Origin: Cloacimonetes bacterium UBA5614
GTDB lineage: Bacteria; Cloacimonadota; Cloacimonadia; Cloacimonadales; Cloacimonadaceae
Length of the DNA: 62,676 nt
NCBI GenBank assembly: GCA_002424605.1
Contig: DIKQ01000006.1
Coordinates: 1 to 62,676, forward strand
Direction of reading: 5' to 3'
Shown here: piece by piece, positions 9,001 to 16,297 of the stretch
Layout of the letters: each line of letters starts with the position of its first letter
Numbering within the stretch: the stretch's first letter is position 1
Notes under the pieces: model-generated
Database searches by the model: none
The model's input: the letters and a program-made list of their open reading frames with translations, nothing else
Told to the model about the DNA's origin: nothing
Position numbers and translations under genes: made by a program

Positions 9001-12000
9001 CGGATCTGACATTGAATGAATGGCATGAAACTGTGTATAGAGGTTCACGAGGTCAATGTATTTCTGGAAATTGGCGACACTGGGGTAATCCACAAACTCA
9101 TTATTATAACGTTTTTCTAAGTCAATGAAAGCCTGCTTCACTATTTGAAGCTGTTTGTCGATATTCTTGTTTCTATTGGCATTGTACCATTCTGAATTAT
9201 GGTTAAAACGTTGCACGATTTTCTCTTTTTCCGCTATGTATAAGCTGTCGGCAGACAAGTCCTTGCCTACGTGGGTCGGATAAGCCTGATACAATGCGCA
9301 GATAGAATCTGCTATCACGGGATTATTAATTGCCAGCGGGTCAATTTCCATCTTGGCATTCATAAAGTCTATTGCTTGCATTGGGAGATAGAGGGCAAGC
9401 TTGTGAGTTATAGCTTCATCGATTATTAGAAACAGGTCTTCCATTTGTAGTATCGGAGTTAAAACTCTTTTCGCATATTCTGCGCCTTTGGAGCGTGCAT
9501 TATAATCAGTACCGTCCAGACCGACAAGGCAATAGCTGATATTCTTTTTTGCCGCAAGCGAATAATCAATGACTTCCACTTCATCAACAATCTCTCTGCT
9601 GTTAATAGCGTTCAGGATTGCAATAAAGTCGTTGATAGCGTTATGGTAAGCTTCTTCAGAACTGCTGTTTAGCCAGGTCCAGCCACGCTGGTAAAGTGCT
9701 TTAAAATGATAGGGGTCATTGTCTCTTTCAATTAGCTTATCATAATAGCTGCGGGCAATCTGGTAATACTCCACAGGCTGCATGGCATCTGTACCGATTT
9801 CGAAATATAGATAACCCAATCTGAACAATGCCTCTGAGTTGTATTGGGAATCTGGAAACTCATTGACAATGCGTTTGTAAGCTTCAATTGGCTCTTTGTA
9901 GGTTATCTCTGTCAACCGCAGGGAATCCGGTTTGAGTCGGTTGGGGTACATCGTCTCAAATTCTTCTTTTCTGGTCTCAATGCTGTGTTTTACTATATTA
10001 CCGCTGATATAGCCGATATTGTATAAAACAACGTCCCGCAAGTAGAATTTGGGCTCCTGTTCCAGAACTTTACGGTAATAATCAAGTGCAATATGCATTC
10101 TTTCCTGTTCGAGAGAACTGCTTAGTTCTGCAAGGGCAAAATATGCATTTGCCAGTATATTGATGCTGAAGTTTTCCAGTTGTTTCAGTTCCAGGTTCTC
10201 GTTGGAATACTTATTCACAAAGGATTTAATCTGGTCATTGGTTTTTCTTTTCCGTGCCAGGTTTTCATTATAGAGTTTCTGGCTTGCTTCAAATGACAGG
10301 GATGCTTCTTTCTGCTTTCTGGATTTATCGTAATAGCTTGTCTCTATGAAGGCAATGTGGTGACCGATGTATTCAACGTGGGTTTTTACTGTATTCAGGA
10401 ATCCCTGATAACTTGACAGCAATTTCAAATATTCAGGTACCAGGAGTGGAAGCTGTGCGATTTCATTCGTTATTGCTTTTTTCTCCTTGGAGCCAATATA
10501 TTTCGGGTATTTTTCATTGAACTCTTGTTTAAGTGAGGCAATATCCTTCATCAGTTCAATTGAATCCTCGTCTGATGCCTTAATCTCTGCCATGACTTCC
10601 CTGTAGAGCTCATTATCATAATCATAATAGTCCAGCAGCATCTCTGTTTCCGCTTTCTTTCTTTCATTGGCTGCTATTAGGGAATCAAGTTGTGCTACAG
10701 TGAAAGCCGGGTCCTGTGAAGCTTTCTTTTCTATCAAGTTGTTGGTTATCTTATCTAAAACTGCAAGGGTATTGTCTACCTCGTTTCTTAATGCCAGATA
10801 TGTATTTCTGTCATTCAGGCGCAGAACGGTCTGTTTGATTTTTTTTATTCGGGTAACCTGGTCTTCTGTAATGACTTTCAGAGAATCAAGCTGTTGCACA
10901 CGAAGCGTGTCAGTGATGCCGGTTATGTTTTCGGCAGCAGAGTAAAAATTCAGTTGATCCAGCATTGATAGGATGATTTGCTTTTCCAGGATTACCCAAC
11001 GATTGTACTCTGTGGAGGATATCCCATAATGGTTGTTGCTCAAAGATTCATTTAGCGAGTTAAGCCTGCCCGAGATGATTTCTACCTCATCCAGCGCTGT
11101 TGACATGAATATCGGATCGGATTTTCTGCCTGCAGATTCTTTCAGCGCATTGATTCTGTTTATCAATCTAATCTTCTCGGTGATGATGTCCGCATTATTG
11201 GAAATGGCAATCCTGATTGTATTAGCGCGTATTCTGGCATCTTCTACACTGCCAGAACCGGCGGCTACTTCAGACCAAAGATACAAGAGCGGGCTGATGT
11301 ATTCACCGAATTCGGGATTCCTGATTGCTCTATCAAGAATATCCGCCGCTCGTTCCTTGTCGCCTTTATTCAGGTAAGCTGTTGCAAGTTCATATTGAAC
11401 CTGCATTTCCCAGTGTTTTTTAGCTGCTGGGATATATTGGGAATAATACTGCTCTGCTTCTTCCCAGTTACCTGATAAGCTGGATAGACGGGCAAGGTTT
11501 AACAATAAGAAGGGGTTGGTTGGCTCATATTGCAGCTGTGTCTCCAGTAACTTTCTGGCTTCAGCAGGTTCCTTTTTCAGGGCTGATATCAAAGCAAGCA
11601 TCTTGCTTGTATCCTGCTTGAAACTCTCGTTACTTACTCTGCTGAAATGATATACGGCTTCTTCGTCTTTTCCCAGAGCAAAACTTATGTGACCAGCCAG
11701 ATAATGCTGCTCCTGATTTAAAGTATCTTTCCTCTTTTCAATTATTTCGAAGGCCTCAGATTCCCGCCCTGCTGCGATATATGTCTTTAGTAGCAAAGTC
11801 AAAACAGCCGAAGACAACTCAGAGCTGGGATACTTTAGCTGAAAATCAAGCAATTCCGACTCGGCACTGTCGTAAAAGCCAAGATAGTATTCTACGGAGC
11901 TGGAATAATATTGTAGCTTTTCTATTGGCCCATCCATCGTATCATATAAGACTTTCAGGTCAAAAACAAGCTGTCTGGCCGCTATGGGATTGGTAAACAC

Positions 12001-12276
12001 AAGTGAGTCCAAAGCAATTGCATATATATCAAAATACCTTGTTGCCAATTCTGCATCATTGTTTCTAATTGCCTGAGTGATAATGATTTTTGCTGAATTA
12101 CGGAAGAGCAACTGCTCCGTTGATATATTCCATGGACCAATAAAGGCCTCTTTATTAATGTATTTGTTTATGTCCTGCTGAATGATTTGTTTCTGTTCAT
12201 GGGTCAGTTGAGAATATAGTGGGTTACAGGCAAGAACCAATAGTATAAACATTAAAACAAGCATCATACTTTTCAT
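6010..12276 (-). CDS. Giant exported TPR/alpha-solenoid protein (2,088 aa)
   Basis: The largest gene in the window. An N-terminal export signal (MKSMMLVLMFILLVLA) is followed by about 1,800 residues that read as tetratricopeptide-like and coiled-coil helices (for example YYRKVLEQEPKFYLRDVVLYN and several A-x-x-Y-x-x-I/L repeats). About 250 C-terminal residues look beta-rich, with a possible carbohydrate-binding-like fold. The signal could be cut by signal peptidase I after YSQ, or be a lipobox (VLAC). I chose the ATG at 12276 because a GTGAGAG ribosome site and the signal peptide begin there; the frame opens at 12384. In Glt-type machines, large periplasmic TPR proteins connect the inner-membrane motor to the outer membrane; that role is inferred here from gene order. 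Confidence 0.8.
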   Translation of the reverse strand: MKSMMLVLMFILLVLACNPLYSQLTHEQKQIIQQDINKYINKEAFIGPWNISTEQLLFRNSAKIIITQAIRNNDAELATRYFDIYAIALDSLVFTNPIAARQLVFDLKVLYDTMDGPIEKLQYYSSSVEYYLGFYDSAESELLDFQLKYPSSELSSAVLTLLLKTYIAAGRESEAFEIIEKRKDTLNQEQHYLAGHISFALGKDEEAVYHFSRVSNESFKQDTSKMLALISALKKEPAEARKLLETQLQYEPTNPFLLLNLARLSSLSGNWEEAEQYYSQYIPAAKKHWEMQVQYELATAYLNKGDKERAADILDRAIRNPEFGEYISPLLYLWSEVAAGSGSVEDARIRANTIRIAISNNADIITEKIRLINRINALKESAGRKSDPIFMSTALDEVEIISGRLNSLNESLSNNHYGISSTEYNRWVILEKQIILSMLDQLNFYSAAENITGITDTLRVQQLDSLKVITEDQVTRIKKIKQTVLRLNDRNTYLALRNEVDNTLAVLDKITNNLIEKKASQDPAFTVAQLDSLIAANERKKAETEMLLDYYDYDNELYREVMAEIKASDEDSIELMKDIASLKQEFNEKYPKYIGSKEKKAITNEIAQLPLLVPEYLKLLSSYQGFLNTVKTHVEYIGHHIAFIETSYYDKSRKQKEASLSFEASQKLYNENLARKRKTNDQIKSFVNKYSNENLELKQLENFSINILANAYFALAELSSSLEQERMHIALDYYRKVLEQEPKFYLRDVVLYNIGYISGNIVKHSIETRKEEFETMYPNRLKPDSLRLTEITYKEPIEAYKRIVNEFPDSQYNSEALFRLGYLYFEIGTDAMQPVEYYQIARSYYDKLIERDNDPYHFKALYQRGWTWLNSSSEEAYHNAINDFIAILNAINSREIVDEVEVIDYSLAAKKNISYCLVGLDGTDYNARSKGAEYAKRVLTPILQMEDLFLIIDEAITHKLALYLPMQAIDFMNAKMEIDPLAINNPVIADSICALYQAYPTHVGKDLSADSLYIAEKEKIVQRFNHNSEWYNANRNKNIDKQLQIVKQAFIDLEKRYNNEFVDYPSVANFQKYIDLVNLYTQFHAIHSMSDPQYFQWNETIQANIIAQNIKLIQQTKDAPSYLALANRIYSFNDEFPKNKSFFSLEETAYNCARVVIDSLKTDIAKLKAEHKGVVIPFNANNSTKYFQSAAQRFVKVLTDEQYKSVNNDRIYLSVILRQAEIARDLKHYDESETYYRMIIGYDGEVAPDVKRTSYISLAELAELKQDYKESELLYKSAQNYALNDEDREVLHQYALLQIQNSVDLSKSRGDNQKVAEEYLRLANEYNDTSRSLQYKGKAQIAYLEAAQYQKSIDLLIEMSQEKKTSAEVLNFYRLAWSIADSVGFKAQSESLKQSFVNKFPSSYESYQLRLGFIDKLADSQETVSRAAAMTLELYEDVVNKRIEAGNDKPTDLYLAAIGLYDQAGVENQKENLARDFITRYPEHPATITLMEYLADKELAKDNLAVYEQYAKAIFQKDKTKSARYTNIAKVNLGRIANQFTNSAREKDWTEAFRHMNEFKKVHQSYQKEGLSLDFRPIYAAFQDAEQEYKIIQARKTYIDQFRQTLRNVERGSLTQRSDNLIRVNLYTKWKRHLVGGEHRIRALKNSSEKEINIVKSALESGAKYNLDVEDRLKAFDLICRIAEHSAKVTKTQIDKYMDVSVEFADYKKQYYGAEDELYGAFNAQKEGHSLSFLQLAYPYYLVMYKYFYIPGLRNQYTNKAYTRLQSLNALPGYKTDYLDLSTGWEITSVSADNPLSSVPFTGKVIKNNAPGLKEYSSVTIPPNAEIVFRKAINTKIPYEYAVLRVTSPYPEDIVLKLQDKPLEYTYHPIDTLSIGGVNPVITALIFGENKFTASSSVLEMRFPNYSQEPLTIHMNLVVVRDSVKVETLTPKETITLNTNDVWQYAKYGENIADSDWTCSVPAVRFNFDKEQLFEMENTTAIPIWALAGDEDSQLVFRKIFYIDGVLREGFIRFIAPETATVILNDKVLTSDYPFNYDPESKLVFAGQINLKQDNVRFGKNTLQIIVHNRSKWKGLMAELDMVVAYLE

Positions 12277-12395
12277 GAAACTCTCACTTTGTAGTACTGA
12301 AAAGTCATATTTATAAGTAACATCTGCACCATTTTCCGTAATGTTATCAGCGCTGTTATAGCTGTTTTCGTAGGTTCTTCGCATAGGACGGAATA

Positions 12396-13370
12396 CTAGT
12401 CTCTCTTGGTTTCTTCGTCCATTTCTTTTAACTGCTTTCGAAGCTCATCAAGCACTTTCTGAGCATGTTCTCTTTGCTCGCGTAACTTCTTGAGTTCCTC
12501 CAGCAAGTCTTGGCTGACATCAATTTCCTTGCCTGTTAGCACTGATTCCAGTAGCTCAAATTCTCTGCTTGTCATAGGTTCGCCGGGGACCGATATTTCT
12601 TTGCGTCTCTTGTCTGCATATTTATCAAACAAATATGATAAGGCAATCCCGATTCTGTTGTTTTCCTGCTCTTCCAGACCTACATAGGAAATCTTGAATC
12701 CAAAATTCTTATAATAGTATTCTGCTCCCAGATTGATATTAAAGCCGTCATTCTCGATAGTCAGATATGTATTTTTTTCTGGTTTGATAGTAATGGAACC
12801 GAAGAATCCTTCAAAACGCCTCGCAATGTCATCCTGCCCCTTAAATTTAGCTCCTCCGACTCCGATGGAAAAAACTGTCTCCAATAAAGAGATTCCTGTC
12901 ATTCCCCTGATAACGCTTCCTTTGGAAAAAACGATATATGGGGAGTTTCTTTCATAGAAACCTTTATCAGGGTTCGGGTATTCGGCATATGGTATGTCAA
13001 CTGAGTTTTGTTTTACCTTTGAAAACATATTTTCGATACCTATCGCTACTTGGGGAATGGAAGCAGTTTCTTCTATCAGCTTAAGCTTAAGATTCACAAA
13101 TCCCAAGTCATCCCCAGCCCAGCCTGCTATGCCTACTCTATCAAAAAGCCCAATGTTGATAAGTCCGCAAGGGATGTATTCATAATCTGGTAATCCCTCA
13201 AAATCGTTATTAACTCTACGCAAATAACTGACATAAGTGAATTCAGCCGATTTGTGAGGTAAAAGATAAGCATTCGGTACCCGCAAATGACCGATTGTGG
13301 TATATGGAACTGCAATAGAAGAAGTTACCATAATTAACAGTAGTACAAATAAAACATACCGGCGCTTCAT
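12396..13370 (-). CDS. Outer-membrane barrel-like protein with C-terminal coiled coil
   Basis: 324 aa. A signal peptide (MKRRYVLFVLLLIMV) is followed by about 230 residues of alternating amphipathic strands ending near SYLF, resembling YjbH/GltA-type outer-membrane barrels. A charged coiled-coil tail follows (about residues 260-324, ELLEELKKLREQREHA). The start at 13370 directly follows GGAGGAAAG; the frame opens five codons earlier inside that ribosome site. First gene of the motor-like operon, read from the strong promoter at 13410-13437. A role as the outer-membrane end of the machine is inference; the exact family is not certain. Confidence 0.7.
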   Translation of the reverse strand: MKRRYVLFVLLLIMVTSSIAVPYTTIGHLRVPNAYLLPHKSAEFTYVSYLRRVNNDFEGLPDYEYIPCGLINIGLFDRVGIAGWAGDDLGFVNLKLKLIEETASIPQVAIGIENMFSKVKQNSVDIPYAEYPNPDKGFYERNSPYIVFSKGSVIRGMTGISLLETVFSIGVGGAKFKGQDDIARRFEGFFGSITIKPEKNTYLTIENDGFNINLGAEYYYKNFGFKISYVGLEEQENNRIGIALSYLFDKYADKRRKEISVPGEPMTSREFELLESVLTGKEIDVSQDLLEELKKLREQREHAQKVLDELRKQLKEMDEETKRD

Positions 13371-13409
13371 TCTTTCCTCCACCATATCGGCGTTATTTAA
13401 GCTTTCACC

Positions 13410-13437
13410 ATTATATGATTGACATTTATTACGTCAA
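13410..13437 (-). promoter_or_regulatory. Sigma70-type promoter of the motor-like operon
   Basis: On the minus strand, TTGACG (13437-13432), a 16-bp spacer and a perfect TATAAT (13415-13410). It is placed to start the mRNA about 30 bases before the ATG at 13370. The spacer contains the -35 box of the opposite-facing yraN promoter. Confidence 0.75.
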
Positions 13438-13447
13438 GCATTTTATT
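13419..13447 (+). promoter_or_regulatory. Candidate promoter of yraN, interlocked with the opposing promoter
   Basis: TTGACA at 13419-13424, a 17-bp spacer, then TTTATT at 13442-13447. Expected transcription start is around 13453-13454, which coincides with the yraN ATG, so the mRNA may be leaderless. Confidence 0.5.
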
Positions 13448-13453
13448 AGTATC

Positions 13454-13849
13454 ATGAATAAACAAACAAAATCAGCGATTGCACTAACTGGAGAAACGCT
13501 TGCAGCAGGATTTCTAGAGAATTCCGGCGTCAAGGTTATCTGCAGAAATTATCATTCAGCTTACGGTGAAATTGACATAATTGCTTTAGATGAAAAAGAG
13601 CTTGTCTTTGTTGAAGTTAAAACCCGTACAGGATTCTCCATAAAAAAAGCGGAGAACAGCGTTACTATTAAGAAACAACAGAAAGTTACCTTAACGGCAA
13701 TGCAGTTTATTGGTGCTAACACTGAATACAGCAAGTGCTGTTGCAGGTTTGACGTCATTGTGGTTCTTTATAACCCACAGGATGATAGTTATGGCATCCG
13801 GCATCTCAGGAATGCTTTTAGTCCCGTTTTCAGAGATAATAATATCTAA
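13454..13849 (+). CDS. yraN: YraN/UPF0102 family nuclease-like protein
   Basis: 131 aa. The family signature is clear: GE-x-DIIA at about residues 38-43 and LVFVEVKTR at about 50-58, matching the Asp and Glu-x-Lys of a restriction-endonuclease-like (Holliday-junction-resolvase-like) fold. Family function is poorly defined, probably DNA processing. The frame opens at 13415, but the ATG at 13454 matches the usual N-terminus of the family. No Shine-Dalgarno sequence precedes it, consistent with leaderless translation. Its stop overlaps the stop of the convergent GWxTD gene by 4 bp. Confidence 0.9.
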   Translation: MNKQTKSAIALTGETLAAGFLENSGVKVICRNYHSAYGEIDIIALDEKELVFVEVKTRTGFSIKKAENSVTIKKQQKVTLTAMQFIGANTEYSKCCCRFDVIVVLYNPQDDSYGIRHLRNAFSPVFRDNNI

Positions 13850-15186
13850 TTATTCAGGATACTCTCATCAAAGTCTGAGCCAAGGTATTTCTTCCAGTCG
13901 GGTAGGGTGCTTTCCTGCTCATCATTTTTGGAATACACCAATTTGTAATTTCCATTCATCTGAATATCTACAAAAAGATATACAGCTTTGTTCTGGCCAT
14001 AGTACTTCCAGATTTGGTAATCTTTTCTGACAAATCTCGTTTCATCAGATGAAGTTAGAGATTCCACCGCTCCATCAATATCACCCGGGACACCGTTTCT
14101 GATATGTATACGCCCCATATCTGACTTCCATCCCCTGGCAAAGTGTGAAAACTTTGCATTGCTGTAATCGACCCTGTCTCTGTATATCTTCAAGACTTCT
14201 TCAACGGATTGATTACGCATTCCGGCTACACCTATCCAAAAATTCGAGATATAACGCCGTTTTGCTTCTTTTGACATAGATTTCCAATTGCCGGCAGCTT
14301 TGGGTGAGGCAATATATCTAATCAACTGAAATTCATCATCAGGGTCGGAGAAAATAAAATACTGCTGGTCCTGCTGTTCTGTTATCACGAAATCATAGGA
14401 GCGGCTGTAAGTTGTATTATCGTCCGTAAATTCTACAATTGCAATGTATTGGCCGGGGTTCATTGAACCTATGGAGACTGGGAAAAGCAACTGTTGATAT
14501 GGCGAAGGTTTTTGTATCCTGTATGTGTTTATCAAAACTGAATTGTCGTCCTGCATAATTGTCAAGACTGCCTTCGAGTCAAAGCCCGTAACGTTATATG
14601 CTTCACTATAAAAATAGACGCTGTCATATACTTCCCTGGAGATGAATCCAGAGGTTTCCGGCAGATGTATTCTGTTACCCCTCTGGAATTTTTGTGAGTA
14701 AAACAACGTATCTGGCGTAACAGCAGACAATAGCTCCAGATCACTGATTTTTTCGTCAGGGCTTATCAGTTCAGTTGTATATGACCAGGCATAGCTTTTG
14801 TCAGAATTTATATCCTCAAACCTGATATCCAACACATATCCGGCTTTAGCCAGGGTAAGGGCAATCCTATCCAGATAAGATTTGTTGGAAGTAGTGACAT
14901 CATGCTTTCTGGTGACACCTATGTTATTGGTAAACTCTTTTGTAACCAGCACGCTATCATCTATGGAGATTGATAAGGTAACCTTTAATTCTGCAAAGAA
15001 CGTGTTTTCTCTAGTTAAGAAAATCAGGTTTTTGTAAGGTACCTGATAATCAATCACGAACTTAGTGTTGTTGTTTGCATCAAGGTAGCGTTTTGTTTCG
15101 ACGAACATGCCCAAACGTTCCTGCGAAAAAAGATTAAGCAGGGAACAAGCAAGAAGCAGGCCCGTAAGTATCAATTTAGTTTTCAT
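13846..15186 (-). CDS. GWxTD-domain exported protein, second of a pair
   Basis: 446 aa. N-terminal export signal (MKTKLILTGLLLAC, possibly a lipobox at LLAC), a beta-rich middle, and a C-terminal GWxTD domain (about residues 300-440): W-x-x-M-S-K-E-A-K-R-R, then RGWKSDMGRIHIRNG. The domain occurs in FCB-group and acidobacterial secreted proteins; its function is unknown. GGAGGG precedes the ATG, which overlaps the end of the upstream paralogue by 11 bp. In the usual G-P-P-D-E motif this copy reads GVPGDIDG, so it is more diverged than its partner. Convergent with yraN. Confidence 0.82.
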   Translation of the reverse strand: MKTKLILTGLLLACSLLNLFSQERLGMFVETKRYLDANNNTKFVIDYQVPYKNLIFLTRENTFFAELKVTLSISIDDSVLVTKEFTNNIGVTRKHDVTTSNKSYLDRIALTLAKAGYVLDIRFEDINSDKSYAWSYTTELISPDEKISDLELLSAVTPDTLFYSQKFQRGNRIHLPETSGFISREVYDSVYFYSEAYNVTGFDSKAVLTIMQDDNSVLINTYRIQKPSPYQQLLFPVSIGSMNPGQYIAIVEFTDDNTTYSRSYDFVITEQQDQQYFIFSDPDDEFQLIRYIASPKAAGNWKSMSKEAKRRYISNFWIGVAGMRNQSVEEVLKIYRDRVDYSNAKFSHFARGWKSDMGRIHIRNGVPGDIDGAVESLTSSDETRFVRKDYQIWKYYGQNKAVYLFVDIQMNGNYKLVYSKNDEQESTLPDWKKYLGSDFDESILNN

Positions 15187-16297
15187 AAAAACCCTCCATT
15201 AAAGAGTAATCGCCATAACCCCGCTTATCCTCAAATCGGTAAATACGGTTCTGACGGTAGTAGTACCAAATAATATACGGGTGTTGCCCGATTGGAAAAG
15301 AATCTGAGACAATCTCATCAGGAGGTCCCATCTTGATGTAGATTTTGCCACGGTCTGACCTCCAGCCTGGCAGTTTCTTGTGAATTGTAAACAGCTCATC
15401 AGCTTTGAGCACCCTTTCATAAAAAAGCTCACGCAGGTCATTTTTCAGAGAGCCGGGAGAATTGTCATGCCTTGACCAGAAATATTCCACGGCACTGTCC
15501 AAATCCTTGTCTGCAAGTCTGCTGATGGTTCTCCACTCATTCTGGTTGGCAATATATCTTATCTGCTGAACCTGTTCTTTAAGCGTAAAACGCTGCAGGT
15601 ATTGGTCATAGGATTGATAAAGAACCCAACTGTTTGAACTTATTATGTTTTTTGTGTAATACCTGACTTCCAGGTTGCTTAGACTACCTTGCTGCAACAA
15701 GGGCAAGATGTCAAATTCAGTGCCGGAGAAGCGGGGTATGTTGATTCTGCTTATTCCCTCAGGATAATGTGCATTGAGGACTATGCTGTCGCATACCGCT
15801 GTTGTATCAAGCACAAAAACGCAGGTTTTGAGGTCTGGGGTCAGTTGTGCAAAAGAGGCGGGGGAGAAGCGCAGATGTTCGTTCTGTGCTATAACCATAT
15901 TGGTAAAAACGACTTGTCCGCTATCAGGAACCGCGAAAGTAAACTGCTTTTCCTTTTTGTCACCGAGATTCAGATTCCGCAAAAGAGTAACCAGTTTGAA
16001 ATCTCCGGGTTTCAGGTCCAGCCGCACAGAAAATAGCTGGGCAGCACCCTGGATTACCCAATCCTCATTCAGCACTATATCATAAATGTCCTGATGAATG
16101 TTTTTTTTATCCGTATCCAACAGGTTGATGCTCATCTGATAGCGGGCTGAGGCGGTTCGGGCGGAAAACTGGTATTGCGAAAAAGGTACCAGGATGTGAA
16201 TAGAAGTAGTCCCATCTGATGTGTTGACTACAATGTCCTGAGCACTGAGTTGCATAGCAGCAAAGATTAATAAAACAATTATCAGAAACTTAATCAT
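15176..16297 (-). CDS. GWxTD-domain exported protein, first of a pair
   Basis: 373 aa. A signal peptide (MIKFLIIVLLIFAAMQLSAQ) is followed by a beta-rich region and a canonical GWxTD domain at about residues 240-370, with LPGWRSDRGKIYIKMGPPDEI as the diagnostic core. Paralogue of the following gene; the two overlap and are probably co-translated. Its ATG overlaps the dnaE stop (ATGATTAA), so the pair is read with the replicative polymerase gene although no functional link is evident. The function of the domain family is unknown. Confidence 0.88.
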   Translation of the reverse strand: MIKFLIIVLLIFAAMQLSAQDIVVNTSDGTTSIHILVPFSQYQFSARTASARYQMSINLLDTDKKNIHQDIYDIVLNEDWVIQGAAQLFSVRLDLKPGDFKLVTLLRNLNLGDKKEKQFTFAVPDSGQVVFTNMVIAQNEHLRFSPASFAQLTPDLKTCVFVLDTTAVCDSIVLNAHYPEGISRINIPRFSGTEFDILPLLQQGSLSNLEVRYYTKNIISSNSWVLYQSYDQYLQRFTLKEQVQQIRYIANQNEWRTISRLADKDLDSAVEYFWSRHDNSPGSLKNDLRELFYERVLKADELFTIHKKLPGWRSDRGKIYIKMGPPDEIVSDSFPIGQHPYIIWYYYRQNRIYRFEDKRGYGDYSLMEGFYEN

